Positions 47,564 to 53,869 of a DNA stretch of 64,000 nt are shown here, piece by piece (position 1 is the first letter of the stretch; each line of letters opens with the position of its first letter). The stretch comes from Gammaproteobacteria bacterium (GTDB lineage Bacteria; Pseudomonadota; Gammaproteobacteria; DSM-16500), in contig JAJPJI010000009.1 in assembly GCA_021324305.1 (NCBI GenBank), positions 57,984 to 121,983 of the forward strand. Reading direction: 5' to 3'. The notes beneath the pieces are model-generated. The model was given only the letters and a program-made list of their open reading frames with translations, did no database searches and was not told where the DNA came from. The position numbers and the translations under genes are program-made.

Positions 47564-47583
47564 TTTAAGAATAATTTAAGCAT
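47564..47583 (+). promoter_or_regulatory. PmrA-like tandem TTAA box before longin/R-SNARE gene
   Basis: TTTAAGAAT-AA-TTTAAGCAT: two half-sites at 11-bp period, like the Legionella PmrA consensus cTTAATatT-N2-cTTAATatT. No convincing -10 at the ideal distance. The first half is identical to the box at 48842. Confidence 0.5.
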
Positions 47584-47643
47584 TCAGGCATATGATGAAA
47601 GATATCGCGCCATTCCAGCGGATAATCTGGAGAGCGTCATCCT

Positions 47644-48276
47644 ATGCAAATATTGTCAATCGGAATATACAAGGCAACCTTCGCTGTAGAATATTTTGCT
47701 AATTACCCTTCACAAACCGGGAATCGGGTTGCAGCGGAGATTGAATCCATCGTTAATGAACTCCGCGATTCTCATTTTCAAAGCCATCTTGTTCATCACT
47801 GTACACGCAGTTACGTGAACTATTTTATCAAACTGGCGGGCAATCACATTTTTGTGTGTGGCGTGAATAATGCAGAGAGCATCGATGAAATAAACCGGTT
47901 GTTTGCAAATATTGAAATGCTGGTTGCCTCCAGCCGGCACGCAGAGCTTGGCGAGATCATTGAAAATCCTGAATACCAGCCTTCCAGGATTGAACAGGCC
48001 AAGAAAGCAGTCACTGAAACAAACACTTATCTCGATCAACATGTGACAAGGATGTTGAAAGAAAGAAGTGATCACATGGAGGAACTGCTAAAAAAAACCC
48101 AGTCGCTGTGTGATAACCCTGTGACATTCAAGACCAGAGCCCTGCATGGCAATCATAAAAATGAAGGTTTTTTTAGAACAATGGCAAATTATTTCTGCTT
48201 TTTTTCCTGCGGCAGCCGTCGCCAGGCCCCTGCGCCAAAAAAACCTATTGCACTTCAGCCATATCGAATGCATTAA
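47644..48276 (+). CDS. Longin-like, R-SNARE-like protein, candidate effector
   Basis: A 210-residue protein with no bacterial relatives that I know. Residues ~1-95 have the length and pattern of a longin domain (MQILSIGIY, then NYFIKLAGNHIFVCGV). Residues ~118-167 align without gaps to the VAMP7/VAMP2 SNARE motif: Arg141 is at the zero-layer position, with V134, L138, M145, L148, T152, L155, P159, F162 and A166 at neighbouring layers, and DNPVTFKT resembles VAMP7 DSSVTFKT. The C-terminus has an aromatic/Cys stretch (FFRTMANYFCFFSC) that could be lipidated, as in Ykt6. GGAG precedes ATG. It probably acts on host vesicle fusion after translocation. Confidence 0.75.
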   Translation: MQILSIGIYKATFAVEYFANYPSQTGNRVAAEIESIVNELRDSHFQSHLVHHCTRSYVNYFIKLAGNHIFVCGVNNAESIDEINRLFANIEMLVASSRHAELGEIIENPEYQPSRIEQAKKAVTETNTYLDQHVTRMLKERSDHMEELLKKTQSLCDNPVTFKTRALHGNHKNEGFFRTMANYFCFFSCGSRRQAPAPKKPIALQPYRMH

Positions 48277-48328
48277 CCGTTTTTGATCCTCGACGGTAGT
48301 AAATCATTGCAAATCTGTGTAGCATAAA

Positions 48329-48799
48329 ATGATTTCATGGATGAGATTTTTTATGCCATTGCCTCCTGCAAATCCAACCATTGTGACCGACCTGGAAATG
48401 TTTATCCGTGTCACCTTCGCTTGTTTGCTTGGGTGCCTGATAGGATGGGAACGGGAAAGACACCGCAATATCATCTCCGCCGGTATCCGTACTTATGGAG
48501 CAATTTCATTAGGCGCATGCGCTTTTGGAATTGTGGGCTTTCAGATATTCGCAGATGACCCATCCCGTGTTGCGGCGCAAGTGGTAAGCGGCATAGGTTT
48601 TCTCGGCGGCGGCATTATCTTCCGCCAGGGTGATTATGTGACTGGCCTGACCACCGCGGCTACGTTATGGGCAACCGCCGCCATCGGTCTCGCCGTTGCG
48701 GCAGGCATGTATCTGACCGCCTTGTTGACCTCCATTTTGATTTTCCTGCTGCTCTACCTGCCCCGAATGTCCTGGTGGAAAAAAATATCTACGAAATAA
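48329..48799 (+). CDS. mgtC: MgtC/SapB family membrane protein
   Basis: A 156-residue protein matching the MgtC membrane domain: LLGCLIGWERERHRN, AGIRTYGAISLGA, VVSGIGFLGGGIIFRQG and TTAATLWATAAIG. About four to five helices; the longer C-terminal cytoplasmic domain of Salmonella MgtC is absent. MgtC proteins support growth in macrophages and low magnesium. ATG 48353 is an alternative start. It lies between two SNARE-like genes. Confidence 0.9.
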   Translation: MISWMRFFMPLPPANPTIVTDLEMFIRVTFACLLGCLIGWERERHRNIISAGIRTYGAISLGACAFGIVGFQIFADDPSRVAAQVVSGIGFLGGGIIFRQGDYVTGLTTAATLWATAAIGLAVAAGMYLTALLTSILIFLLLYLPRMSWWKKISTK

Positions 48800-48841
48800 G
48801 AGCCCTCCAGCATCGTTATCTGTCTCTATTAATTTTCTTGA

Positions 48842-48861
48842 TTTAAGAATTTCTTAAGCTT
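48842..48861 (+). promoter_or_regulatory. PmrA-like tandem TTAA box before second SNARE-like gene
   Basis: TTTAAGAAT-TT-CTTAAGCTT, half-sites at 11-bp period. A TATAAA (48895-48900) lies 33 bp downstream, slightly far for the Legionella arrangement. Confidence 0.5.
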
Positions 48862-48922
48862 TCTCTCGTATCCTTTATTTTCTTCTTCTATGTCTATAAA
48901 TTAAACAGCGAGGACTCTGCTC

Positions 48923-49555
48923 ATGGCTTTAAAAAAATTCTTTCCCGGCGAACGATCTGATAAAGACAAGGAAAAAAAAGAATCTCGTCATCATAAAGAA
49001 AAAGACAAGCATCACAAACATAAACATCAGAAAGACAATTCCCACAAGAGCCCTGTTGAAATACTCGATCCTCCTGAATCTCCAGATGACACCGCGCAAC
49101 ATATACAAGGCAACCCGAAGCATATGCAAAAGCTTCAGGAAATTGAAAGCGGCCTAAGAGAAATCAATCTTGACCAAACTTTTAAACAGCAGGCCCTGGA
49201 TAAAATCGCAGAAATTCGCCGGCTGATGTTGAAACCAAACACCCAGGATTTAATCAGCAACAAAATTGGCGAACTAGACAAACTAGTCCTCGAGCTGCGG
49301 AAACAAGCCGTCGAAGCAAAGAAAGAAGAGATTTATGATGGCGTCCAGAAAGTGCTGGATAGAGGCGAAAATATATCTCTCCTTCAGGAGAGGGCAGACC
49401 ATCTTGAGGCACTCACTCATACAGCTTTTCAGCCCACGCAAAAGAAAAAAGCAAAAAAAGGTGGATTTCTCTCATTCTTTTCCTGTTTCCCTTGCTGCGG
49501 TGGAAAAGATGACAGCGATAAAGAACCAGAAAGACGACCATTATTAAAGAAATAA
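48923..49555 (+). CDS. R-SNARE-like protein with Cys-rich tail, candidate effector
   Basis: A 210-residue protein. The N-terminus is extremely basic and His/Lys-rich (~12-42), followed by a helical unit (~66-128) that resembles the repeat of the next gene. Residues 141-163 (VQKVLDRGENISLLQERADHL) match the VAMP2 core [21 protein letters not shown], with Arg147 at the zero layer and V144, I151, L154, A158, L161 at neighbouring layers. The tail GGFLSFFSCFPCCGG (C188, C191, C192) suggests palmitoylation instead of a transmembrane anchor. No signal peptide. Inferred to mimic a host R-SNARE. Confidence 0.75.
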   Translation: MALKKFFPGERSDKDKEKKESRHHKEKDKHHKHKHQKDNSHKSPVEILDPPESPDDTAQHIQGNPKHMQKLQEIESGLREINLDQTFKQQALDKIAEIRRLMLKPNTQDLISNKIGELDKLVLELRKQAVEAKKEEIYDGVQKVLDRGENISLLQERADHLEALTHTAFQPTQKKKAKKGGFLSFFSCFPCCGGKDDSDKEPERRPLLKK

Positions 49556-49577
49556 ATCATCAGACAGATACATGCTT

Positions 49578-49604
49578 AAAAAGCGGGCATTAAGTCCGCT
49601 TTTT
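49578..49604 (+). terminator. Rho-independent terminator
   Basis: AAAAAGCGG and CCGCTTTTT enclose a 9-nt loop, with the T run in the stem, 22 bp after the stop codon of the SNARE-like gene. The best classical terminator in the window. Confidence 0.8.
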
Positions 49605-49635
49605 GCGCATGTCCTGTATTACCCATTATTCAAAT

Positions 49636-49655
49636 CCTAATATTTCGTTAAGTAT
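49636..49655 (+). promoter_or_regulatory. PmrA-like box before coiled-coil Cys-tail gene
   Basis: CCTAATATT-TC-GTTAAGTAT at 11-bp period; the first half matches the PmrA half-site in 8 of 9 bases. A -10 GATAAT (49677-49682) lies 21 bp after it, close to the Legionella spacing. Confidence 0.55.
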
Positions 49656-49704
49656 TCTCTATTATTCTCTTACGAAGATAATTTAACCATTTGGAAGGTT
49701 CCCC

Positions 49705-50355
49705 ATGACTGCGGTTCGTAAAATCATTGATGAAAGAAAATTGGAATGGAGAAAAAAACTGGAAGAGTTGAACGGAAAAATTTCCAGTGTGGAAGATCAG
49801 GATAATCGCCGCTCATTACAAGAAAAATCCACCCGAATCAGCCGTAAAATTCTCGCTTATAATGGTGAACCAATCGAATATCCGGAAATTAACGGATTAA
49901 TATCGGAGTTAAGTACTTCTATCAAGCTTACACAAACTATCGAGGGTTGGCAAAAACGGGTCAACGCCTTGCATGAAAAAGTTGTCTTGCTTGGCACGGA
50001 TAAACATCAAAGACTTGATACCAAAATTCAGCAGATTAATAAAATGATTGGGAAATACAGCGGAGAAACCAGACAAGTTGAAGAAATTGAAAATGCGATC
50101 AGCGCTCTGGATACCGATCTGTCACGCCTGAAAATACTGGTAACAATCGAAGATGAAAATTTAAGAAGACAAATCACTTCTAATGCGCAGCCAGTAACTA
50201 TAGCGTCAGATCAACAGGTGACAGCGGCGCCAACAAAGACAAGATCTTCCGGATTACGCAGCTTCCTTTCATTTTTTTGCTGCTGTTGTGATGATACGGG
50301 AGAAGCTGAACCGCTGCTTCATCAGCAGAAATCGAATAGCTTGCGCAAGCATTAG
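49705..50355 (+). CDS. Coiled-coil protein with four-Cys tail, candidate effector
   Basis: A 216-residue protein made of two tandem ~67-residue helical repeats: residues 15-80 (WRKKLEELNGKI ... TQTIE) and 82-149 (WQKRVNALHEKV ... LVTIE). A flexible linker leads to LRSFLSFFCCCCDD (C192-C195), a likely lipidation site like the tails of the two SNARE-like proteins before it. No SNARE zero-layer motif could be placed. No signal peptide. Own promoter after a terminator; GGAAGG precedes the ATG. Function unknown; a membrane-bound host-acting effector is inferred from context. Confidence 0.68.
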   Translation: MTAVRKIIDERKLEWRKKLEELNGKISSVEDQDNRRSLQEKSTRISRKILAYNGEPIEYPEINGLISELSTSIKLTQTIEGWQKRVNALHEKVVLLGTDKHQRLDTKIQQINKMIGKYSGETRQVEEIENAISALDTDLSRLKILVTIEDENLRRQITSNAQPVTIASDQQVTAAPTKTRSSGLRSFLSFFCCCCDDTGEAEPLLHQQKSNSLRKH

Positions 50356-50390
50356 AAGTTGATCTCTGCAAGATACCCGGCAGTCAGTGT

Positions 50391-50435
50391 CGTCATTGCG
50401 AGGCTGCGAAACAGCCGTGGCAGTTCACAATGACG
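50391..50435. repeat. Dispersed palindromic element
   Basis: CGTCATTG (50391-50398) pairs with CAATGACG (50428-50435), with an inner stem GGCTG/CAGCC at 50402-50416. The word CGTCATTGCGAG is typical of short mobile intergenic repeats in many host-associated bacteria. It lies between convergent genes. Confidence 0.65.
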
Positions 50436-50455
50436 AATCCGCTTTCTACACATTA

Positions 50456-51850
50456 TCATTTAAAACCGCGAGCTTGAGTTTGAGGTTCAGGCTTAGCATC
50501 AACTGGTTCAGAAAACCGGACTCCCTTGGGCGATGGTGTTGACACTTTGGGGGATTCTGTTTTTGATGTTAATTTGGCTTCTTCATTTTGTTTTTCTTTT
50601 CTCGGTGCCGGATTTATCATTTGACTGTTTCTTCTTTCGAGCATTACTCTGGCTTCTTTACGCGGATTGACATTTCCTTCACGGGCAGCAAGCGCCATAT
50701 GTATGGAAGCTGTTCCATGTGCCATTGCTGGAGAAGCAGGCGGGCTCGGATTTTGAACTTTGTCCAGGACTCTTTTGTATACCTCGTCATTGTTAATCAC
50801 CGCGAGCAGCTGCGCCGCGGCCAAATGACTCATGCGCTCATCAGGGTTGGGTTTGCTCAATTGCTCGATGATGAATTTCAACCTCTCTCCGGCAATTGTT
50901 TTAAACATGTTTGTGTCAAAATTAAAAGTCTTGGCGTCACGGCTAAGAATCGTTTCACCTGTCGCCGCGTAATATAATGTTACGGCCAGTTGATAACTAT
51001 ATTCTTTTTCCATTAACGCCTTGAATGCTTCAGGCTTATGGTTTTCCGGATTTTCCAATCGCTTAGATCCCTCTCTCGAAATAAAATCTTCTGTCAACAA
51101 TGCATCGAATACAATTTGTCCTCTTTTCGTTCTTGGCATTTGATCAACTGGAAGAATTGCTTTGGAATCAGCAATGACAATCTGGTGGCTGCCATCATCA
51201 TTTTCCCGCAATAACAAATTACCAGGTTTGCAATCAGTCCATACTATGTTCTCTGCTGACATTGTGCTGAATATCATTGATAACTGCTTTCCAATATCTT
51301 TTGCGAATTCAATTTCCCTGGTTGTTCCCACCATTACCTTTTTTTCTTTTTTATCATCTTGCTTACGCATTTGCACTTCATGTTCAAGACTGGTAGGCAG
51401 CTTTTCAACCATTCGCATAAACCCCTGCGGCTTGGTGCTTGCGCCATCAGCCATTATTTTCAATGTTTCACAACCGGAATCGATGGTATGCTCCCCATAA
51501 ACATCTGCCAACCAGTCTGCTGAACTTAATCTGCTAACAGCAGTTTGGCTTGGCTCTCGTTCCGCTCCTATCTGAATCACAAACTCCTCACCCTTGTATT
51601 GAATGGATAAATTCAGATTATTGTTTCCACCCATCGGTGTGACTGTCACATCTGATCCAAACATTTTTTTAAATTCCGTTTCAATCATGTCGATCACATT
51701 TTGCTTTCTTTTTTTGGGATCACCCTCATCAGATTGTATAAATGATTGATCGACGTACTGGCGAATCATTTCATTGATCCGCTCCTGATTTTTTGACAAG
51801 ATCTTGTTGAACTTTTCAGCTGCGGACCTGGGATCGGATTTTCTCTGCAT
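50456..51850 (-). CDS. Divergent protein-kinase-like protein, candidate effector
   Basis: A 464-residue protein. The kinase-like catalytic loop NIVWTDCKPGNLLL at ~201-214 keeps Asp206, Lys208 and Asn211 of HRDxKxxN. IADSKAI near 226-232 sits where DFG should be (DSK). The N-lobe (~85-160) lacks an obvious VAIK Lys, so activity is uncertain. The C-terminal ~110 residues are Pro/Lys/Glu-rich and disordered, which suits a type IV secretion signal. No signal peptide. It has a PmrA-like box upstream. Legionella and Coxiella carry kinase effectors; membership here is inference. Confidence 0.65.
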   Translation of the reverse strand: MQRKSDPRSAAEKFNKILSKNQERINEMIRQYVDQSFIQSDEGDPKKRKQNVIDMIETEFKKMFGSDVTVTPMGGNNNLNLSIQYKGEEFVIQIGAEREPSQTAVSRLSSADWLADVYGEHTIDSGCETLKIMADGASTKPQGFMRMVEKLPTSLEHEVQMRKQDDKKEKKVMVGTTREIEFAKDIGKQLSMIFSTMSAENIVWTDCKPGNLLLRENDDGSHQIVIADSKAILPVDQMPRTKRGQIVFDALLTEDFISREGSKRLENPENHKPEAFKALMEKEYSYQLAVTLYYAATGETILSRDAKTFNFDTNMFKTIAGERLKFIIEQLSKPNPDERMSHLAAAQLLAVINNDEVYKRVLDKVQNPSPPASPAMAHGTASIHMALAAREGNVNPRKEARVMLERRNSQMINPAPRKEKQNEEAKLTSKTESPKVSTPSPKGVRFSEPVDAKPEPQTQARGFK

Positions 51851-51895
51851 AGTGATCTCTTGAATTAACTATACATAATCAAAAAAATTGGTGGC

Positions 51896-51915
51896 TAAAT
51901 TAAGTATAGTTTAAT
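51896..51915 (-). promoter_or_regulatory. PmrA-like tandem TTAA box of the kinase-like gene
   Basis: Read on the minus strand it is ATTAAACTA-TA-CTTAATTTA, half-sites at 11-bp period. A -10 TATAGT (51868-51873) follows 22 bp downstream, as in Legionella PmrA promoters. Confidence 0.55.
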
Positions 51916-52031
51916 TTTAAAAGACCATTATTTTTGCGCTTTAAAATTTAAATCGTTTATTATTCAATAACTTAAGATGGGAATTGTTGCATGGAATTGC
52001 CCAGTTAGGTAATTCATTGATAAATTTGGCC

Positions 52032-52069
52032 TGCGATCGTGCGTCACATTCTAATGACACACGATCGCA
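52032..52069. terminator. Long hairpin between suf operon end and kinase-like gene
   Basis: A 15-bp stem with one mismatch (TGCGATCGTGCGTCA at 52032-52046, partner 52055-52069) and an 8-nt loop, 111 bp past the end of grxD. No U tract on either strand. Probably the 3' end of the suf transcript. Confidence 0.5.
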
Positions 52070-52180
52070 AGATGCAGTTTCGCCTGTAGGGATAACTAGC
52101 CCTGACTACGAGCCCGCAATGAAGCAGAAAATGAAGTTAATAAATCAAGCTATAGTTCATTAACGAAATAGGTAACCTTG

Positions 52181-52495
52181 TTACCCTTGTGCATCCTTGA
52201 TTAATTGCTGCAGCTCACCGGTTTCATGCATTTCTGCCATGATGTCGCTACCTCCGATAAACTCGCCTTTCACATATAACTGTGGAATGGTTGGCCAATT
52301 GGAATAGACTTTAATGCCCTGACGGATTTCTTCATCCTGCAAGACATCCACGGTGGTAAACTTCGCGCCGCAGGATTTGAGAAGATGAACGGCTCGCGCG
52401 GAAAAACCGCACATTGGCAATTCAGCATTGCCCTTCATGTAAAGAATAATGTTATTTTCTGCAATCTGTTTTTTAATTTTGTCTTGAACATTCAT
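52181..52495 (-). CDS. grxD: Monothiol glutaredoxin (Grx4 type)
   Basis: A 104-residue CGFS glutaredoxin (LPMCGFSARAVHLLKSCG), with KGEFIGGSDIMAEMHETGEL at the glutathione site. It carries and transfers [2Fe-2S] clusters. Last gene of the suf operon, 26 bp after sufT, which supports the cluster-delivery role. Confidence 0.95.
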   Translation of the reverse strand: MNVQDKIKKQIAENNIILYMKGNAELPMCGFSARAVHLLKSCGAKFTTVDVLQDEEIRQGIKVYSNWPTIPQLYVKGEFIGGSDIMAEMHETGELQQLIKDAQG

Positions 52496-52521
52496 TGATG
52501 TTTCCTCTCTGTTTGTAAACC

Positions 52522-53061
52522 TTATAACAACCCTAACTGCAATTTGGCTTCATCACTCATTCTGTCGCGATCCCATGGAGGATCGAATACCAAATCCACT
52601 TTTACTTCTTTCACGTTATTTATCTGCCGGGTTTTTTCCTCAACTTCCGCAACCAGCACCGGACCCATGCCGCAAGCAGGCGCGGTTAATGTCATGACAA
52701 TTTCCACACGATACTCATTCATGCCTAACGGTATGACATTGCAGGCATAAACCAGTCCCAGGTCAACAATATTGACCGGGATTTCAGGATCGAAACAGGT
52801 TTTCAATTGCATCCATACCTTGTCTTCAACGGTTCCTTCCATTTCATTTACATCTGGCTGTTCAAGAATAACCAAGCCCAAGGCATCCCCGTCCTTGCCG
52901 GCGACCCTGACCAGATTGCCGTTTACATAAACCGTATAGGAATTTCCGAGTGCCTGGGTCACAAATACCTGTGTCCCAGGCTGCAGTTTGACTTTTGCTC
53001 CCGATGGAATCAATGTGGCTTCAACTTCTCTTAGTACTTCAACTGCCGTTTCACGAAACAT
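52522..53061 (-). CDS. sufT: Fe-S assembly protein SufT (MIP18-like domain)
   Basis: A 179-residue protein with a DUF59/MIP18-type domain in the second half (CFDPEIPVNIVDLGLVYACNV, MTLTAPACGMGPVLVAEVE, VDLVFDPPWDRDRMS). SufT is an auxiliary Fe-S maturation factor found in suf operons. The N-terminal ~80 residues are the usual SufT extension. It lies 6 bp after the A-type carrier gene. Confidence 0.93.
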   Translation of the reverse strand: MFRETAVEVLREVEATLIPSGAKVKLQPGTQVFVTQALGNSYTVYVNGNLVRVAGKDGDALGLVILEQPDVNEMEGTVEDKVWMQLKTCFDPEIPVNIVDLGLVYACNVIPLGMNEYRVEIVMTLTAPACGMGPVLVAEVEEKTRQINNVKEVKVDLVFDPPWDRDRMSDEAKLQLGLL

Positions 53062-53067
53062 CTGACA

Positions 53068-53415
53068 TTAATCCTCAATATGAAAACTCTCGCCGCAACC
53101 GCAACGGCTTGCTTCGTTTGGATTGGTAAACACCAACCGCTTTTGTTTCAGTCCGGACTTTTCTTCGTCCACATAGTCAATGCGCAAACCCTGCAGGAGA
53201 TCAAGCCACGCGGTATCGATATAAATTTGCAGCCCGCCATCCGTGGTGAAACTGATATCATTCGCATTGGCTTTTTCCACAATCACCGGCAAATAGGAAT
53301 AGCCAGAGCAGCCTGTTTTTTTGACTGACAGGCGAAAACCGATGCCATGGCCTTTTTCAATCATTTTTTTGATATACGCAGATGCAGAATCAGTAATTGT
53401 AATAGTTGGGTTCAT
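53068..53415 (-). CDS. sufA: A-type Fe-S carrier (SufA/IscA family)
   Basis: A 115-residue carrier with the three Cys of the family: Cys in KTGCSGYSY and the C-terminal CGCGESF pair. It accepts clusters from the SufBCD scaffold and passes them to targets. Member of the suf operon between sufU and sufT. Confidence 0.93.
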   Translation of the reverse strand: MNPTITITDSASAYIKKMIEKGHGIGFRLSVKKTGCSGYSYLPVIVEKANANDISFTTDGGLQIYIDTAWLDLLQGLRIDYVDEEKSGLKQKRLVFTNPNEASRCGCGESFHIED

Positions 53416-53428
53416 GCTGTTGTCCTCT

Positions 53429-53869
53429 TCACTCTGTTGTTACCGGATCAGGATCATTCGCGAGAGCCGCTTTCAGTGTGTGCCAGGCGAGGGTCGCGCA
53501 TTTGACCCGTACGGGGAATTCCGCCACACCGCCAAATGCCGCCAGTTTGCCTAAACTCCCTTCAGGTTCGCTGCCTTCCGTTACCAGGTGATGAAAAAGA
53601 TCAAACAGTTTATCAATCTCGGTAACAGATTTGCCTTTCACTGCTTCCGTCATCAGCGATGCGGATGCAACCGAAATAGCGCAGCCCGCGCCTTCAAAAT
53701 GCACATCTTCGACTATACCGTTACGCTCAACGATATAAAGCATCAAGCGATCGCCGCATAATGGATTGTGTCCCGCCTGACAATGATTGGCATTTGCCAA
53801 TTTACCAAAATTGCGCGGCTGCTTGCCGTGATCAACTATGATTTCCTGATACAATTCGCGTAATGACAT
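53429..53869 (-). CDS. sufU: SufU/NifU-like scaffold or sulfur transfer protein
   Basis: A 146-residue IscU-fold protein with Cys in NPLCGDRLML, EGAGCAISVASASLM and VKCATLAWHTL. The insert between the second and third Cys is typical of SufU, the zinc-dependent sulfur acceptor for SufS, rather than IscU. Its start overlaps the sufS stop by one base (TAATG). E. coli uses SufE in this position instead. Confidence 0.93.
   Translation of the reverse strand: MSLRELYQEIIVDHGKQPRNFGKLANANHCQAGHNPLCGDRLMLYIVERNGIVEDVHFEGAGCAISVASASLMTEAVKGKSVTEIDKLFDLFHHLVTEGSEPEGSLGKLAAFGGVAEFPVRVKCATLAWHTLKAALANDPDPVTTE

Larger units (their letters stand above)
51851..52180. other. Spacer upstream of the kinase-like gene, no gene
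   Basis: 330 bp without a supported reading frame, very AT-rich next to the kinase-like gene. It holds a PmrA-like box (51896-51915) and a long hairpin (52032-52069). Confidence 0.5.

Noticed and set aside
47537..47689. A 50-codon frame starting ATG and overlapping the longin/R-SNARE gene
   Set aside because: No ribosome site, no family, and it spans the promoter box and the better-supported ATG 47644 with GGAG.
49705..50355. Third R-SNARE or Q-SNARE motif in the Cys-tailed coiled-coil protein
   Set aside because: No placement gave a zero-layer Arg or Gln with matching hydrophobic layers; only the tail and helical repeats are shared.
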